NCBI GenBank assembly: GCA_020744425.1
Contig: JAGMUV010000004.1
Location: 2,046,001 to 2,110,000 of the forward strand
Source of the DNA: Dactylonectria macrodidyma
Lineage: Eukaryota > Ascomycota > Sordariomycetes > Hypocreales > Nectriaceae
Direction: 5' to 3'
DNA length: 64,000 nucleotides
Position numbers and translations under genes: made by a program. Positions 32,214 through 41,959 of the stretch are shown here, one piece after another. The notes below the pieces were generated by a model that saw only the letters and a list, made by a program, of their open reading frames with translations, was not told where the DNA came from and did no database searches. How positions within the stretch are numbered: position 1 is the first letter of the stretch; every line of letters starts with the position of its first letter.

Positions 32214-34019
32214 TCACTTCGAATGTTGTGGACTTACATGGACCTCCCAGTGTTTCGCCATGTCCTCTGGAAAGCTCCTTTTCCTGTCGTCATTCACCCA
32301 CTTGCCATACTTTTCATGCGTCGTCTCCTCTCGCAGCACGCCCGTGGCGGCTCTCCTTTCCAGGAAGTTGAAGAAGTCGAGCGTGACCTTGACGTACTCG
32401 TCCAGGGCTTCGCGGACGGGCATGGTGGTGGAGGTGGCCCAGCCGAGCAGCAGCGGCTGGAGCAGCGGGGCGTCGGTGATGCTCGGGTGGGCGGTGCCGA
32501 GGCTAGTGAGGAACCACGAGGCGCCGACGCGGTCGGCGACGGCCCGGACGAGGTCGCGGACGGTGTCGAAGTGCGGGCGGCCGAAGAAGATGCTGTGCTG
32601 GCTGGACCACGAAGACGAGTGGACGACGAGAATGGGCACGGGGATGTCGCTGTTGAGCTGGCCGCTCTCCTTGCCCGGGTCCAGGATGATGCCGCCGATG
32701 GCCGGGTTGACCGTGGTGTTGGCCGTCTTGAGGGCCTGCAGGGCGCCCGTCCCGCCGTACGAGTGCCCGCTGATGGTGAGGTGTTCGAAGTCGAGGCGCT
32801 CGGCCCAGGCGGCCAGGGCGTGGCCCTCGGAGCGCGAGTTGAGCTTGAAGACCTCGTCGAAGCCGCGGCCCTCGTTGATGCCCTGCAGGACGCGGATGGT
32901 GGCCGAGATCTCGGCGTCGCGGAAAGCGAGCTGCTCCTCCTTGAGCTTGGCCGTCGTCAGGGGCGGCTCGGCCTCGAGGTCGCTCTCGCGGAGGAGGAGG
33001 ACGCGGCGGTCCTTTTTGTTCTTGACCTTGACGAGGGACCCGGGGCAGCTGCCGTCACGGTGCTCGATGGCGGCGACGACGTAACCGCGGCTGGCGAGCT
33101 GGCCGAGGAAGTGGGTGTAGTCGGTGCGGGAGCTAGCCATACCGTGGGAGAAGACCATGACGGGGAACTTGTCGTTGTCATTGTCGTCATCTTTGGCGTC
33201 GTCGCCGTCGACGCCGAGCAGCGGCACGTCGACCTTGGCGGGGATGCCGACGCTGCCGACGAGCAGCCACAGCGCAAAGGTGAAGATGGGCCGGACGATG
33301 AAGTTGTCGACGTGGGCGATGCGGGCGTACCCCTCGGCCGTCAGGCTGAGCGGGCGCGGGGCCCATGGGTGACGGGCCTTTTTGGAGCGGACAGCCTTTG
33401 CGGTGGGATAGTAGAGGGAGAAGAGGACCGTCTCGACCTCAAAGGCCGGGCCTCGCGAGGCTTTGAGCAGGGTGTCGGAGATGCGCACCGGCTTGTGCAG
33501 CGGCACCTCGACGTCCATGGTGCCCACGGCGTGCGGGCCCGAGTAGGACGGCAGCGGCGACGAGAAGAAGGGCTGCCAGGTGACGAAGCAGTAGGTGACG
33601 TATAGGCCCACGGCCGCGAAGCACATGTAGCGCCAGCTGAGGCGCGGTCGTAGCAGTGTCCGTAGCCGGTTCGCGATGGCCCTGAGCAGCGGCGATGAAG
33701 CTGCCCACTGCCATACCCGCGACTGCTGGCACGTCGAGAGCGATAGGCACCGGCGGTTTCGGTCTGTGAGCCATCGAGGCCTGGGCGTCGTGTGCTGGCC
33801 GCTGGGCGTCATTGTAAGCGGTAGGTCTGGGTCTTCGAGCAGCAAGCCAGCTTCTTCGTCGTCGTCGTCCATGTCGTCGTTGCGATCTTCGTCACTGAAG
33901 CGGCCCTCGTCTCGGTGGTTGTCGTCGTCGTCATCGTCCATGCCGTCAAAGGAATTCAGCTCGAGGTCCTCCTCTTGATACCATTCCACGTGCCCATGAT
34001 CCTGCGGGGAGGTCTGCAT
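32214..34019 (-). CDS. PAF-acetylhydrolase-like lipase with membrane anchor
   Basis: This belongs to the group VII phospholipase A2 / platelet-activating factor acetylhydrolase family, which cleaves short or oxidised sn-2 acyl groups of phospholipids. The protein has 601 residues from ATG 34019 (MQTSPQDHGHVEW), without introns. The first 90 residues are very acidic (runs of Asp). A single transmembrane segment follows (MCFAAVGLYVTYCFVTW). The alpha/beta hydrolase domain has an oxyanion-region motif (VMVFSHGMASSRTDY), nucleophile Ser420 in GHSYGG, the acid residue in GGIILDPG and His in SLGTAHPSITD. The C-terminus KHWEVHVSP matches fungal members. A GTAAGT near 32227 resembles a donor site but no exon is needed after it. 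High GC and strong codon bias. Confidence 0.9.
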   Translation of the reverse strand: MQTSPQDHGHVEWYQEEDLELNSFDGMDDDDDDNHRDEGRFSDEDRNDDMDDDDEEAGLLLEDPDLPLTMTPSGQHTTPRPRWLTDRNRRCLSLSTCQQSRVWQWAASSPLLRAIANRLRTLLRPRLSWRYMCFAAVGLYVTYCFVTWQPFFSSPLPSYSGPHAVGTMDVEVPLHKPVRISDTLLKASRGPAFEVETVLFSLYYPTAKAVRSKKARHPWAPRPLSLTAEGYARIAHVDNFIVRPIFTFALWLLVGSVGIPAKVDVPLLGVDGDDAKDDDNDNDKFPVMVFSHGMASSRTDYTHFLGQLASRGYVVAAIEHRDGSCPGSLVKVKNKKDRRVLLLRESDLEAEPPLTTAKLKEEQLAFRDAEISATIRVLQGINEGRGFDEVFKLNSRSEGHALAAWAERLDFEHLTISGHSYGGTGALQALKTANTTVNPAIGGIILDPGKESGQLNSDIPVPILVVHSSSWSSQHSIFFGRPHFDTVRDLVRAVADRVGASWFLTSLGTAHPSITDAPLLQPLLLGWATSTTMPVREALDEYVKVTLDFFNFLERRAATGVLREETTHEKYGKWVNDDRKRSFPEDMAKHWEVHVSPQHSK

Positions 34020-34809
34020 CGCGGGCGGAAAGGGGGACAAGCTAATTATGGCATTTGGCGATGCGTCGCATGGGTGGTTGCGGCTGATGGTGATGAACAG
34101 GTGGTGGTGGGTGTTGATCAGTCCAAGGGCGGCCAGACCTACCTATCCCCCCAACTGACGTCAAGTTCCAGTGAGGCTGCTGTGCCTGGAAGCTGACAGG
34201 GCGCTGATTCAGGGAGCTTTGCGGGCCCTGATCCCTGATGACGCAACGGTTTTAGCGCGGGCCTCCAGGGCCTAAGCTGGTGTTCAAGCCTCTAAGGTCT
34301 CTTATCGCCGTGGGCCTCGTCGCGAATACGTGCAATGACCTTAGGCCACGCGTTCCAATCGGTGCGCCGAATCCGAGACATCCAGACTAAATACTAACAC
34401 AGTACTAACCTAATTGCTGACAATTCCGTGAAAGCTGTCTTCTTCAGTTGGCATTTTTGGAGTACACATGCTTGAAGCATGATAACCAGCCTGTCATGAC
34501 CTATTGCAGCTTTTGGAGGCAGTGTTTGGGCCTGTCTCAGCAACCCAGGGAATTGTGTGACAATGTGAAATGTCTAGCCCAATTGTTTCCTGTCATCTAC
34601 AAGCGGTTTCTTGCAAGAGCCTGCAACGCGCATGCACCTAATGTTGTTTTCCAAACACGCCTCTTTCTTCGATACGAGCTGCATGGGTTGACTGTGGCTT
34701 GGAAAACGGCCCCTCTGCTTCTTACACAGCCCCGTTGAAATTAATTCGTCTATCCGCGTATAACGGCTCTCGGTTTGATTCTAACCCCAACGTTCTTACA
34801 ACATCGACT

Positions 34810-35242
34810 ATGAGGATAGGCCTCGTCAAGCACCGGGGTAAAGGTATATGATTTGATTGCCCAAAGTATTCGATGGCTATGAGTAGCAGATTGTCTAACG
34901 CACTTATACAGATGCTACATTCCAACCATTGATGTCAGCTAATGCCTTGCAGGTGAGGGGGTGAATTCACTTCAACGGGAGAGACTTTGCTCTTCATTTC
35001 TTAGAGGAGCTCATGCTGATCTCCTATAAGGTTATACTATCAAACAGTGGTGGAACGATATGACTGACGAGGGCTTTGAGGATATTCAAACTCTGAATCG
35101 CCAGTACCTACTGGGTGCAAGCACAGAGGTACCTCCTGGTCGGATGGCGGAAATCAAAGATGCATTGGGTCGATTTGAATCGTCTGTCTACGCAACAAGA
35201 TCCAGTACGGGCTTTGGGAGCGCCGGGGGCATAATCTTATAG
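34810..35242 (+). CDS. Small three-exon gene or 3' end of a longer gene, unknown
   Basis: Three short exons join in phase: 34810-34843, 34912-34952 and 35048-35242, with introns of 68 nt (GTATAT...ATACAG) and 95 nt (GTGAGG...AAACAG). The 89-residue product reads MRIGLVKHRGKDATFQPLMS, then ANALQWWNDMTDEGFEDIQ, and ends FGSAGGIIL. The frame is also open upstream of the ATG back to 34642 and contains natural-looking sequence (RLSAYNGSRFDSNPNVLTT) after a possible acceptor CTTACACAG at about 34729. The true gene may therefore begin further upstream. I do not recognise the family. Support comes only from the splice phases and protein-like composition. Confidence 0.4.
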
Positions 35243-35913
35243 GTTTTCGAGCTAAAGGAGTGTCAATGCCGAGGTGGGTATCTAGCATTCAGTAGTTTTA
35301 CGTAGGTGCATATTAGGAGGGGATGTCTAATTCAAAACGAACAGCAATATCTCACTTGTAGATCTGATGTTGAAGAATAAAGGGGGTTACAAACTAAGAG
35401 ATTGTTCTTCTTAAAGACTATATTAGAAAGGAAACATCACTCGAAGTCAATTGCGGTTTCTTGGTCTATTGTCGTCGTTTCTCAATGTCATAAATCCCCC
35501 AATTTGGGAGTGAGTCTCATCTAAGAAATCGGGTTGCTTGGCACATCTGGTTAAAATTTGTGGAGGCATTGACCGTGGCTGTATTGTATTAGTGGCGGCT
35601 TATTACTCTGTAAGGCGCTGTCAGAAGGTCGTGATGGTCTGGGCGTGCCGATCAGGTAGATTACCCCAAGCATTGTAGGGAAGCAAGGTTGATGTTTCAC
35701 GGCAAGGGGTTGATGCTGCAGCCCCAGGCTCCAAAAGCCCCGGAACATCGGCCAATGGCCCAAGGCAGAGTAAGCGACACCTTTTCATTTTCTCCTCTCC
35801 GTTCGACTTACCCGTTTATATCCTTCACATTCCTCTTCCACATTCGTCATCCGACGCCGTTCGGCTGCGTGGATGCCGCGTCACTCTTTTTGGGTTCCCT
35901 TGGATGCGCCGCC

Positions 35914-37710
35914 ATGTTCGCCCGCAATAGGACCCTAATTTGGGCCGGCGGCTTGATGTCACTGATGCTCATCTACTTCTGGACGGGCCATCGCAGCACT
36001 GTCGTCATCCAGAAGCATGACAATCGTCCTATCCCCCCATCAGCCTGGCGGCAGACCGGCGACGACACCTATTTCTGGAGAACCGTTGGCGCCCTTTATC
36101 AACCTGTTGCGCCAGTCCACACTTTGCCCACCGGTTCTCCCGAGACATTCCCCCAGGTCCAGACAGCCTTCGGCAGCGAGACATACACTGCGCGCAAGAC
36201 ACGTGAGCAGCGTCGGGATGCAGTCAAGGCATCGTTTCTCCGGGCCTGAAATTCCTACAAGGAGCAAGCGTGGATGTCCGATGAGCTTATGCCTGTCTCA
36301 GGCGGTACTCGCAACCACTTTGGTGGCTGGGCCGCGACGCTTGTCGACTCACTCGATACCCTCTGGATCATGGGGTTGGAGGCCGACTTCGCCCAGGCAG
36401 TGAATGCAATTGAGTCTATTGACTTTACTAAAACCGACATGAAGGAGATCAACGTTTTCGAGACCAACATTCGCTACTTGGGAGCCTTCCTCGCCGCTTT
36501 TGATCTCAGTGGCGATACCCGTCTGTTGCGCAAAGCTGCAGAGGTTGGCGAGATGCTCTACAAGGCCTTTGATACACCCAACCGCATGCCGGTCACGCGC
36601 TGGGACGTTAATGCTGCCGCCAAGGGCGCAAAACAGACCGGAGCCACTGGTGTACTCTTGGCAGAGATTGGCAGCTTGTCTATGGAGTTCACCCGCCTAT
36701 CGCAGCTGACCGGAAACCACAAGTGGTTTGATGCCATCCAGCGCATCACGGATGCGATGGCCCAGCAGCAAAACTCGACCGAACTGCCAGGCTTGTGGCC
36801 ACTCGTTGCCGATGCCAGCAAGAAGGACTTCAAGTCAGGCTCAACTTTCACTCTCGGCGCCATGGCCGATTCAACTTACGAGTATCTGCCCAAGATGGCT
36901 GCCCTGCTCGGTGGCCAGCTGCCCGTCTACCAGACCATGTACGAAGCGGCAATGGACACCGCCATAAATCATAATCTCTTTCGACCTATGACACCCACAC
37001 AAGAGGATATTCTCGTTTCTGGGCAGGTCAAAACAGTAGTGAAGAGTGGAGAAACCACTGTCACGTTGGAAAGCCAGGGGCAGCATCTTGTGTGTTTCTT
37101 GGGCGGCGTACTGGCATTAGGTGGCAAATTGTTCGCCCGCCCTGGGGACATCACGGTCGCGAACAAGCTCACCGACGGCTGTGTTTACACGTATAAGGCG
37201 TTCCCGCATGGGATAATGCCAGAGACCTTCTTCATGGTCCCGTGCGAATCCCGAAACACATGTGAGTGGGACGAGAATCACTGGAAACAAAAGGTCCTCG
37301 AACGTGCGCAGGGAGAACAAGGACAGGTTGCCCAGGCTGACACCGTAATCGCCGAGAAACACCTTCCCAAGGGCTTCACTGAAATCCCAGATCGGCGGTA
37401 CATTCTCCGGCCGGAGGCCATTGAGAGTGTCTTCATTCTCTACCGTGTGACGGGCCGTACAGACCTCCTCAAGTCCGCATGGGAGATGTTCCAGGCCATC
37501 GAGGAAGCTACCAAGACGGAGCTGGCCAATACGGCCGTGTGGGATGTTACTGTCGAGGGAGAGAAGCCTCGTCTGGTGGATTCGATGGAGTCGTTCTGGA
37601 TGGGCGAGACACTCAAGTATTTTTATCTGATATTCAGCGAGCCGGACTTGATTAGCTTGGACGAGTTTGTATTTAATACCGAGGCGCACCCTCTGAGACG
37701 TATGATTTAG
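35914..37710 (+). pseudogene. GH47 alpha-1,2-mannosidase with an in-frame TGA at a conserved Trp
   Basis: Class I alpha-mannosidases (GH47) trim Man9 N-glycans in the ER/Golgi. The frame from ATG 35914 (MFARNRTLIWAGGLMSLMLI, a type II membrane anchor) to TAG 37710 has 599 codons including the stop. It is broken only by TGA at 36247-36249 (codon 112). Family motifs continue on both sides: VKASFLRA before the stop, NSYKEQAWMSDELMPVSGG after it, then DSLDTLWIMGL, NVFETNIRYLGAF, RPEAIESVFILYRVTG and FNTEAHPLRR. In GH47 proteins the residue at the stop is normally the Trp of a W-N-x-Y/F-K motif. The ancestral codon was probably TGG, and one G-to-A change gives TGA. No intron is present that could remove it. 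All other key acidic residues are retained. Confidence 0.82.
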
Positions 37711-38378
37711 GTCGAGATTACCAGGGTATCGCAGGAAACACGGGGTTTTGCTCACGCTTGGCGTTGATGCATGTAGTTGCACAAGTAGTGTTTACTCGTT
37801 GAACAAGCCGTCCAAGTGTTTGGTGCATACCCATGATAATATCAAACGTATGCCTCAAAGCCTGTATATACCAAGATCTCGATGGAAACCCTTGTAGACA
37901 CTGGCGAGGTGGTCCGTTGATTCTTTTCTCCTTCTATTGCCTTACAGAATGAAGAAGAATACTTATCTCTTTACTTACATGCGCCATCTTGACCTAACTA
38001 CCTGCGTAATAGGCTGTCCGTTCCACCAAGAGTGAGCTGCTGGCTTGAAGGCAAATTCAGAAACTTGGTTTTTCTTCACAATTTAAGCAAATTCCAACAC
38101 CCAATGCTTCCACGGCTGCTAAAGATCAAGATTTTCCAGCTGTCTTGACCTAACAACGGGAAGTACCTAATGTGAACCAAACCAACAATTGCAGGCAGTG
38201 GGCATCTGAGGTACTGGTTTCACAAGGCTCTATCATGGCGCAAAGTCTTCGTGACATCATGGTACAAAGCCTATCCCATGTGATGTGATCATCCCCCTAT
38301 ATTATCCTGGCATTCTCAGCCACTTTTCACTGCTGCTCTACGTTTTACCACCTCTGCAACCTTTAACAATCATCAACC

Positions 38379-38898
38379 ATGAGAACCCCGGAGCACAAGC
38401 GACGACTTGGCCCGAGGCGTGGCAACGTAGATCCTTGCGGCAGTCCACGTCGTGCGGTCCCTTCAGCTCGACAGCCGAGATCGAGCCGAGTTTGTCTTTG
38501 AAGTGCAACGCGAAGATCCGCTCTTCATCAAGTCTCTTGGCCACGACCTGGAATTACGGCCCACCCAGATGGAGAGGCGATGGATCAGCGTCGGCTGGCC
38601 AGCCGACGGGGGACTTTGGGTTGCCGAGTTTGACCAGCCAATGTGGGGGGCCCGTCAGGAGGAAATCATTGTGCCAGACGAAGCCAGCAGAGTCATGCTA
38701 GCAAGATCCATGCAGGAGAAGTGTGACATCCTCAAGAGCATAGGCGCCAAGTTCTATGCCAAGCTCGATGAGTATGATGAGCCTTCGTGTCTCAAGGCGT
38801 GGAAGACTAAGACTACGGGAGAGGTTGACCCGTTGGAGGAGACACAGTATCACAAGAAGGAGTCCACGCCGCGGAGCTCACCTATTCTTGATTTTTAG
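38379..38898 (+). CDS. Small hypothetical protein, model uncertain
   Basis: A clear coding frame runs from about 38431 to the TAG at 38898 and encodes DRAEFVFEVQREDPLF, MERRWISVGWPADGG and EEIIVPDEASRVML. The upstream ATG at 38379 is in another frame. A 40-nt intron at 38427-38466 (GTAGAT...CTTCAG) would join MRTPEHKRRLGPRRGN to LDSRDRAEF and give 159 residues. That intron is shorter than others in the window, so a frameshifted pseudogene is an alternative. No known domain, signal peptide or membrane segment. The product is rich in Glu, Lys and Trp and probably cytosolic or nuclear. Confidence 0.45.
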
Positions 38899-39310
38899 AT
38901 ACGTCACTAGGTAATGCTACTCAATAAACAACCGCTTCCTCAGGCAGATCGTACACCACGTCATCATATCTGGGAGCTGGGTCCAACCAGTCGGTGCATA
39001 AGCATTTGAATCCTGCAGACACCATGAACTCGTCAAACCTGATGGCGTTCCCCAAGCCATCCTCACCCTCGCTGTCTCCCTTTCTTCACAGTCGCAGAAG
39101 CATGCTGCTGGGTCCCGCATGGGCAGCGGCGTTGCCCAAGTTGCGCTAGCCAAGGTGCATCCAGGGCCGTGTGTAGAGACGATCCAAACAGAGATCAAAT
39201 CTACAGAGAATCAGAGAGGGCCTTTATCTCCGCAGCCGGGAAACTGCATATCGGGGGGTGGGTCTTCGTCGTCTCTTGGGCTCAGCACTGTATCGGCACG
39301 CTCCTCGATA

Positions 39311-40305
39311 TCAAAAGGGGGGCGGTTCCTTGGTCTGCGCGTCCCGCGGCTTGGCGAGCAGTTTTCTTGTGCCAGGCCTAGGGGACAGTGGATATGTGCC
39401 CGTTACCTTCTCGACATACTTTGCAAGAGCGAAAAGAGCATAATTTTTGGCGTTGCGTTGGGTGTAATATCCGTAGTAGTAGGGGTCTGCGTCTTTCCAG
39501 TTTTTGAGAACCCTGGCATTCCCGGAGCCATACCATTCAAACCATTCGTTGTCGCCATTGTTGTCTTTACTGAAGGCTATCTCCAAGTCTGATACATACG
39601 GACTAATAGACTCATGGCTATCCCCCGCGTTCATAAAGTAGTCGAGATGCGTAACCTCGTGAAAGAAACACAGGACTCGGTTGTGCGTCACCACAAGCGC
39701 TGTCCGGGCCATAACTTGCAGGGCCTAGCTTTCCGTCACTGCATCGGACCTATGTCTCTCTGTGAGATTTCATTTTGAAGAGAAGATCAAAACGAAGTAT
39801 GCATACCTCGATCCACAATTCCCGCCACGAAAACCATGCGGGATGCAATGTCCATGACGTAGTGTAAACTTTGTTGTGCAGCGGCAAATATTTCTGATGG
39901 TTCATTTGAACTTAGAACGGAGCAAACTACCGGGCATTTTAATGTGAACTCACCCTGGATTTTCTTTCGAGTGTCTTCCGGAATATTAGAGCCTCAAAAA
40001 TCAGTTGCTGCTAGGGAATCCCAATCTATGTTGCTGTAGACGTCTGCTTGATTGGCCAAAGAGTTAAAGTCGTCGTATGCTTCTTGGATGGCGGCCACTT
40101 TCTCCGGATCATCACAGCCTTTGAATCCGTAAAGATGAACGCCGGTCAAGTCTGTCACAGATAAGTTTGTACCGTCGGGACTCATGAATGAAGGATATGG
40201 GGGTAAAGGATCATCCCAAAAGCGAGGTGCATAGTCCCAAACCGACTCTGCAACAGTATACAGAGCTATGAGCGCGAATACTACAAAGTAGCCGAGGGAA
40301 AACAT
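39311..40305 (-). pseudogene. Secreted HExxH metalloprotease remnant with two in-frame stops
   Basis: The protein resembles fungal secreted lysine-specific/deuterolysin-like metalloendopeptidases. It starts MFSLGYFVVFALIALYTVAES (signal peptide) at 40305. The zinc motif is HEVTH in VLCFFHEVTHLDYFMN, followed by SPYVSDLEI and the C-terminal block YTQRNAKNYALFALAKYVEK. Exons in a phase-consistent model: 39954-40305, 39807-39893 and 39311-39759, with good GTGAGT and GTATGC donors. TGA at 39994-39996 (codon 104, within DF-stop-GSNIPED) and TAG at 39725-39727 interrupt the frame. The Cys-rich middle part that I expect in full-length relatives is absent, so the gene has probably also suffered a deletion. 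Decay is the simplest reading. Confidence 0.65.
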
Positions 40306-40910
40306 CTTGGTTCTATCGGGGGAGCACTGCACTATTGAGTCCTTTTGTGTCTAGATGGAACCTCAAAAATCGACTGTGAGACAGAATAAGCGTGCAGTGT
40401 AGCTTGTAAGATATCGATGTCTTTAAATCTTTGATCTTTATAAAGAGAGGCCTACATTTCCTACTCACCAAGCTGTGACCATGATCTCGCAGCTCGGTCA
40501 GAAAATGCCGTCCCCATCGGCAGTTACATATCGTGCAGCTGATACTAATATGCCGAGTATTCAGAACACAGGTCTGAGTGTACAGAATTCACATTTGAGT
40601 TGGGCAGATACGGTATGTACAACGCCGCCATTAACGTCCCCTTGAACCACAACCCGAGGAATACAACTGCCGACAGAAAGCCATACACGGGTAGATAACT
40701 CGGCTTCATCGTAACGTCCGCTCTTGACTCGTCAGAATATCAAACATGCGGCCCGCTAATATCAGTGGATAGGTCTGTTGGTTCGATTCGCCAATTTGAA
40801 ATCTACTATCGAGGTTCTGTGTCAGACGGACCGATAGAAAAGCTAGCTGTGCATAGGGCCGGATCGATATAGTGTTTTCCTTTGAACTTAGAGACTTCAA
40901 ACCTAGTCCA

Positions 40911-40968
40911 CCCTCAACAACCTAGACAGACCTCAACAACCTAGATGACCCTCAACGCCTAGATAGAC
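40911..40968. repeat. Three degenerate copies of a CCTCAACAACCTAGA-type unit
   Basis: Units of 18-20 bp at 40911-40930, 40931-40948 and 40949-40968 share CCTCAAC and CCTAGA cores. The block lies between the metalloprotease start and the weak ORF at 41194. Confidence 0.85.
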
Positions 40969-41193
40969 GGCTTGCGACGGCATTATCAGTTCAAGGGTGT
41001 CCAGATCAGCCGGATCCCTAGGGATAAATAGCTAGCTTTCTTCCCCCCTAGACAGAGAAAAAAGACAAGATCTTCCATCGTCACTAAGCTGTCTCAACCA
41101 TTCCATCCTGTCTGATATTCTGCTTGCTTTATTGCGTGGGGCAATAACTCATCTTTCTCTCCAAAAGCGTCAGATCTGCTTCCTGAAGCTTTT

Positions 41194-41529
41194 ATGAGAT
41201 ATGAAGTCCACGGTGTACGCCTCTTGCCGCCGCCAGAAGTGCGAACCTATAAAGATATTGCATACTGTGTTCAAAAGAAATATAAGCTTGTAGATGTCAA
41301 GCCTTATCTGATACGATATTATGGAGTTACAGGTTTGCCTATGGTTTCTTCGTCTCAGTTGTTCTCTATTAATTTGGAAATAATCCCATTATGTTTTCTC
41401 GGTGCTCATGAGTTTAAACACGTTTCGAACGTTGATCAATGTAATTCGTTAGTCACAAGTGAGACAGATGCCAGGAGAAAGGAAGCAGCAACAGCTGCTG
41501 GAACTTGGAAACAAAGAAAGAGATTATGA
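41194..41529 (+). CDS. Weak hypothetical ORF, 111 residues
   Basis: An ATG-started frame encodes MRYEVHGVRLLPPPEVRTYK followed by DIAYCVQKKYKLVDVKPYLI. This first half looks protein-like, whereas the second half is less so. A GTTTGC/GTTAG intron (about 41333-41456) could be present without changing the frame. I recognise no domain. It may be the start of a decayed gene, as the flanking DNA is otherwise non-coding. Confidence 0.25.
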   Translation: MRYEVHGVRLLPPPEVRTYKDIAYCVQKKYKLVDVKPYLIRYYGVTGLPMVSSSQLFSINLEIIPLCFLGAHEFKHVSNVDQCNSLVTSETDARRKEAATAAGTWKQRKRL

Positions 41530-41635
41530 AGGAAGAAACTTCACCAGGCCAGGGCAACTTAGCATTTGCTGTCACCGAGGGACACGCCTCTGCGCGGTAG
41601 GTTTCCATATCAGTAGCAGCCGTATCGTTACCCAC

Positions 41636-41956
41636 CTACACCAATCCGCGCGGGTGTTTGATTAGCGACAGAAGGATTGTCAAGCAAGAAAGTCCCGGCC
41701 ATGTTTTAGCATGGCAGGAAGCAGAAAATGAAAAGATTTCCTTGTTCCAGGGATCGCACACGGGTGTACCATCTCCGGGGAGGCACGCCTCCGCGCAGTG
41801 TGCTTGAATACCTGTCATTAGGTGTGTTACTCCTAACAACATTTCCATCGCCTGGTTGTTAATAGAGGTGGTGGAAGGAGAGCCTGCTCTACTACCATGG
41901 GCGATGAAGGCTTTGGCTGCCAGCACCAATGTCAGAGTCAACGACAGAGAAACCAC
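41636..41956 (-). other. Open frame for a Cys-containing secreted-like peptide without ATG
   Basis: The frame shows a signal-peptide-like stretch (VSLSLTLTLVLAAKAFIAHG) and a cysteine pattern (HCAEACLPGDGTPVCDPW, then SASCHAKTWPG) that loosely recalls Kazal-type inhibitors. No ATG precedes the hydrophobic stretch in this frame, because a TAA lies just upstream. It may be a remnant or need an unseen first exon. Confidence 0.2.
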
Positions 41957-41959
41957 AGC

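Noticed and set aside
32214..32240. GTAAGT near the 3' end of the PAF-AH-like gene as a splice donor
   Set aside because: The unspliced C-terminus already matches the family and no downstream exon is needed.
32223..33605. 460-codon plus-strand frame opposite the PAF-AH-like gene
   Set aside because: Produced by the GC-rich codon bias of the real gene on the other strand. Composition is Gly/Ala/Val/Asp-rich without motifs.
40837..40860. GCTAGCTGTGCA word resembling the transposon TIR core
   Set aside because: Only about 13 bp match and no partner repeat lies nearby, so probably coincidence.
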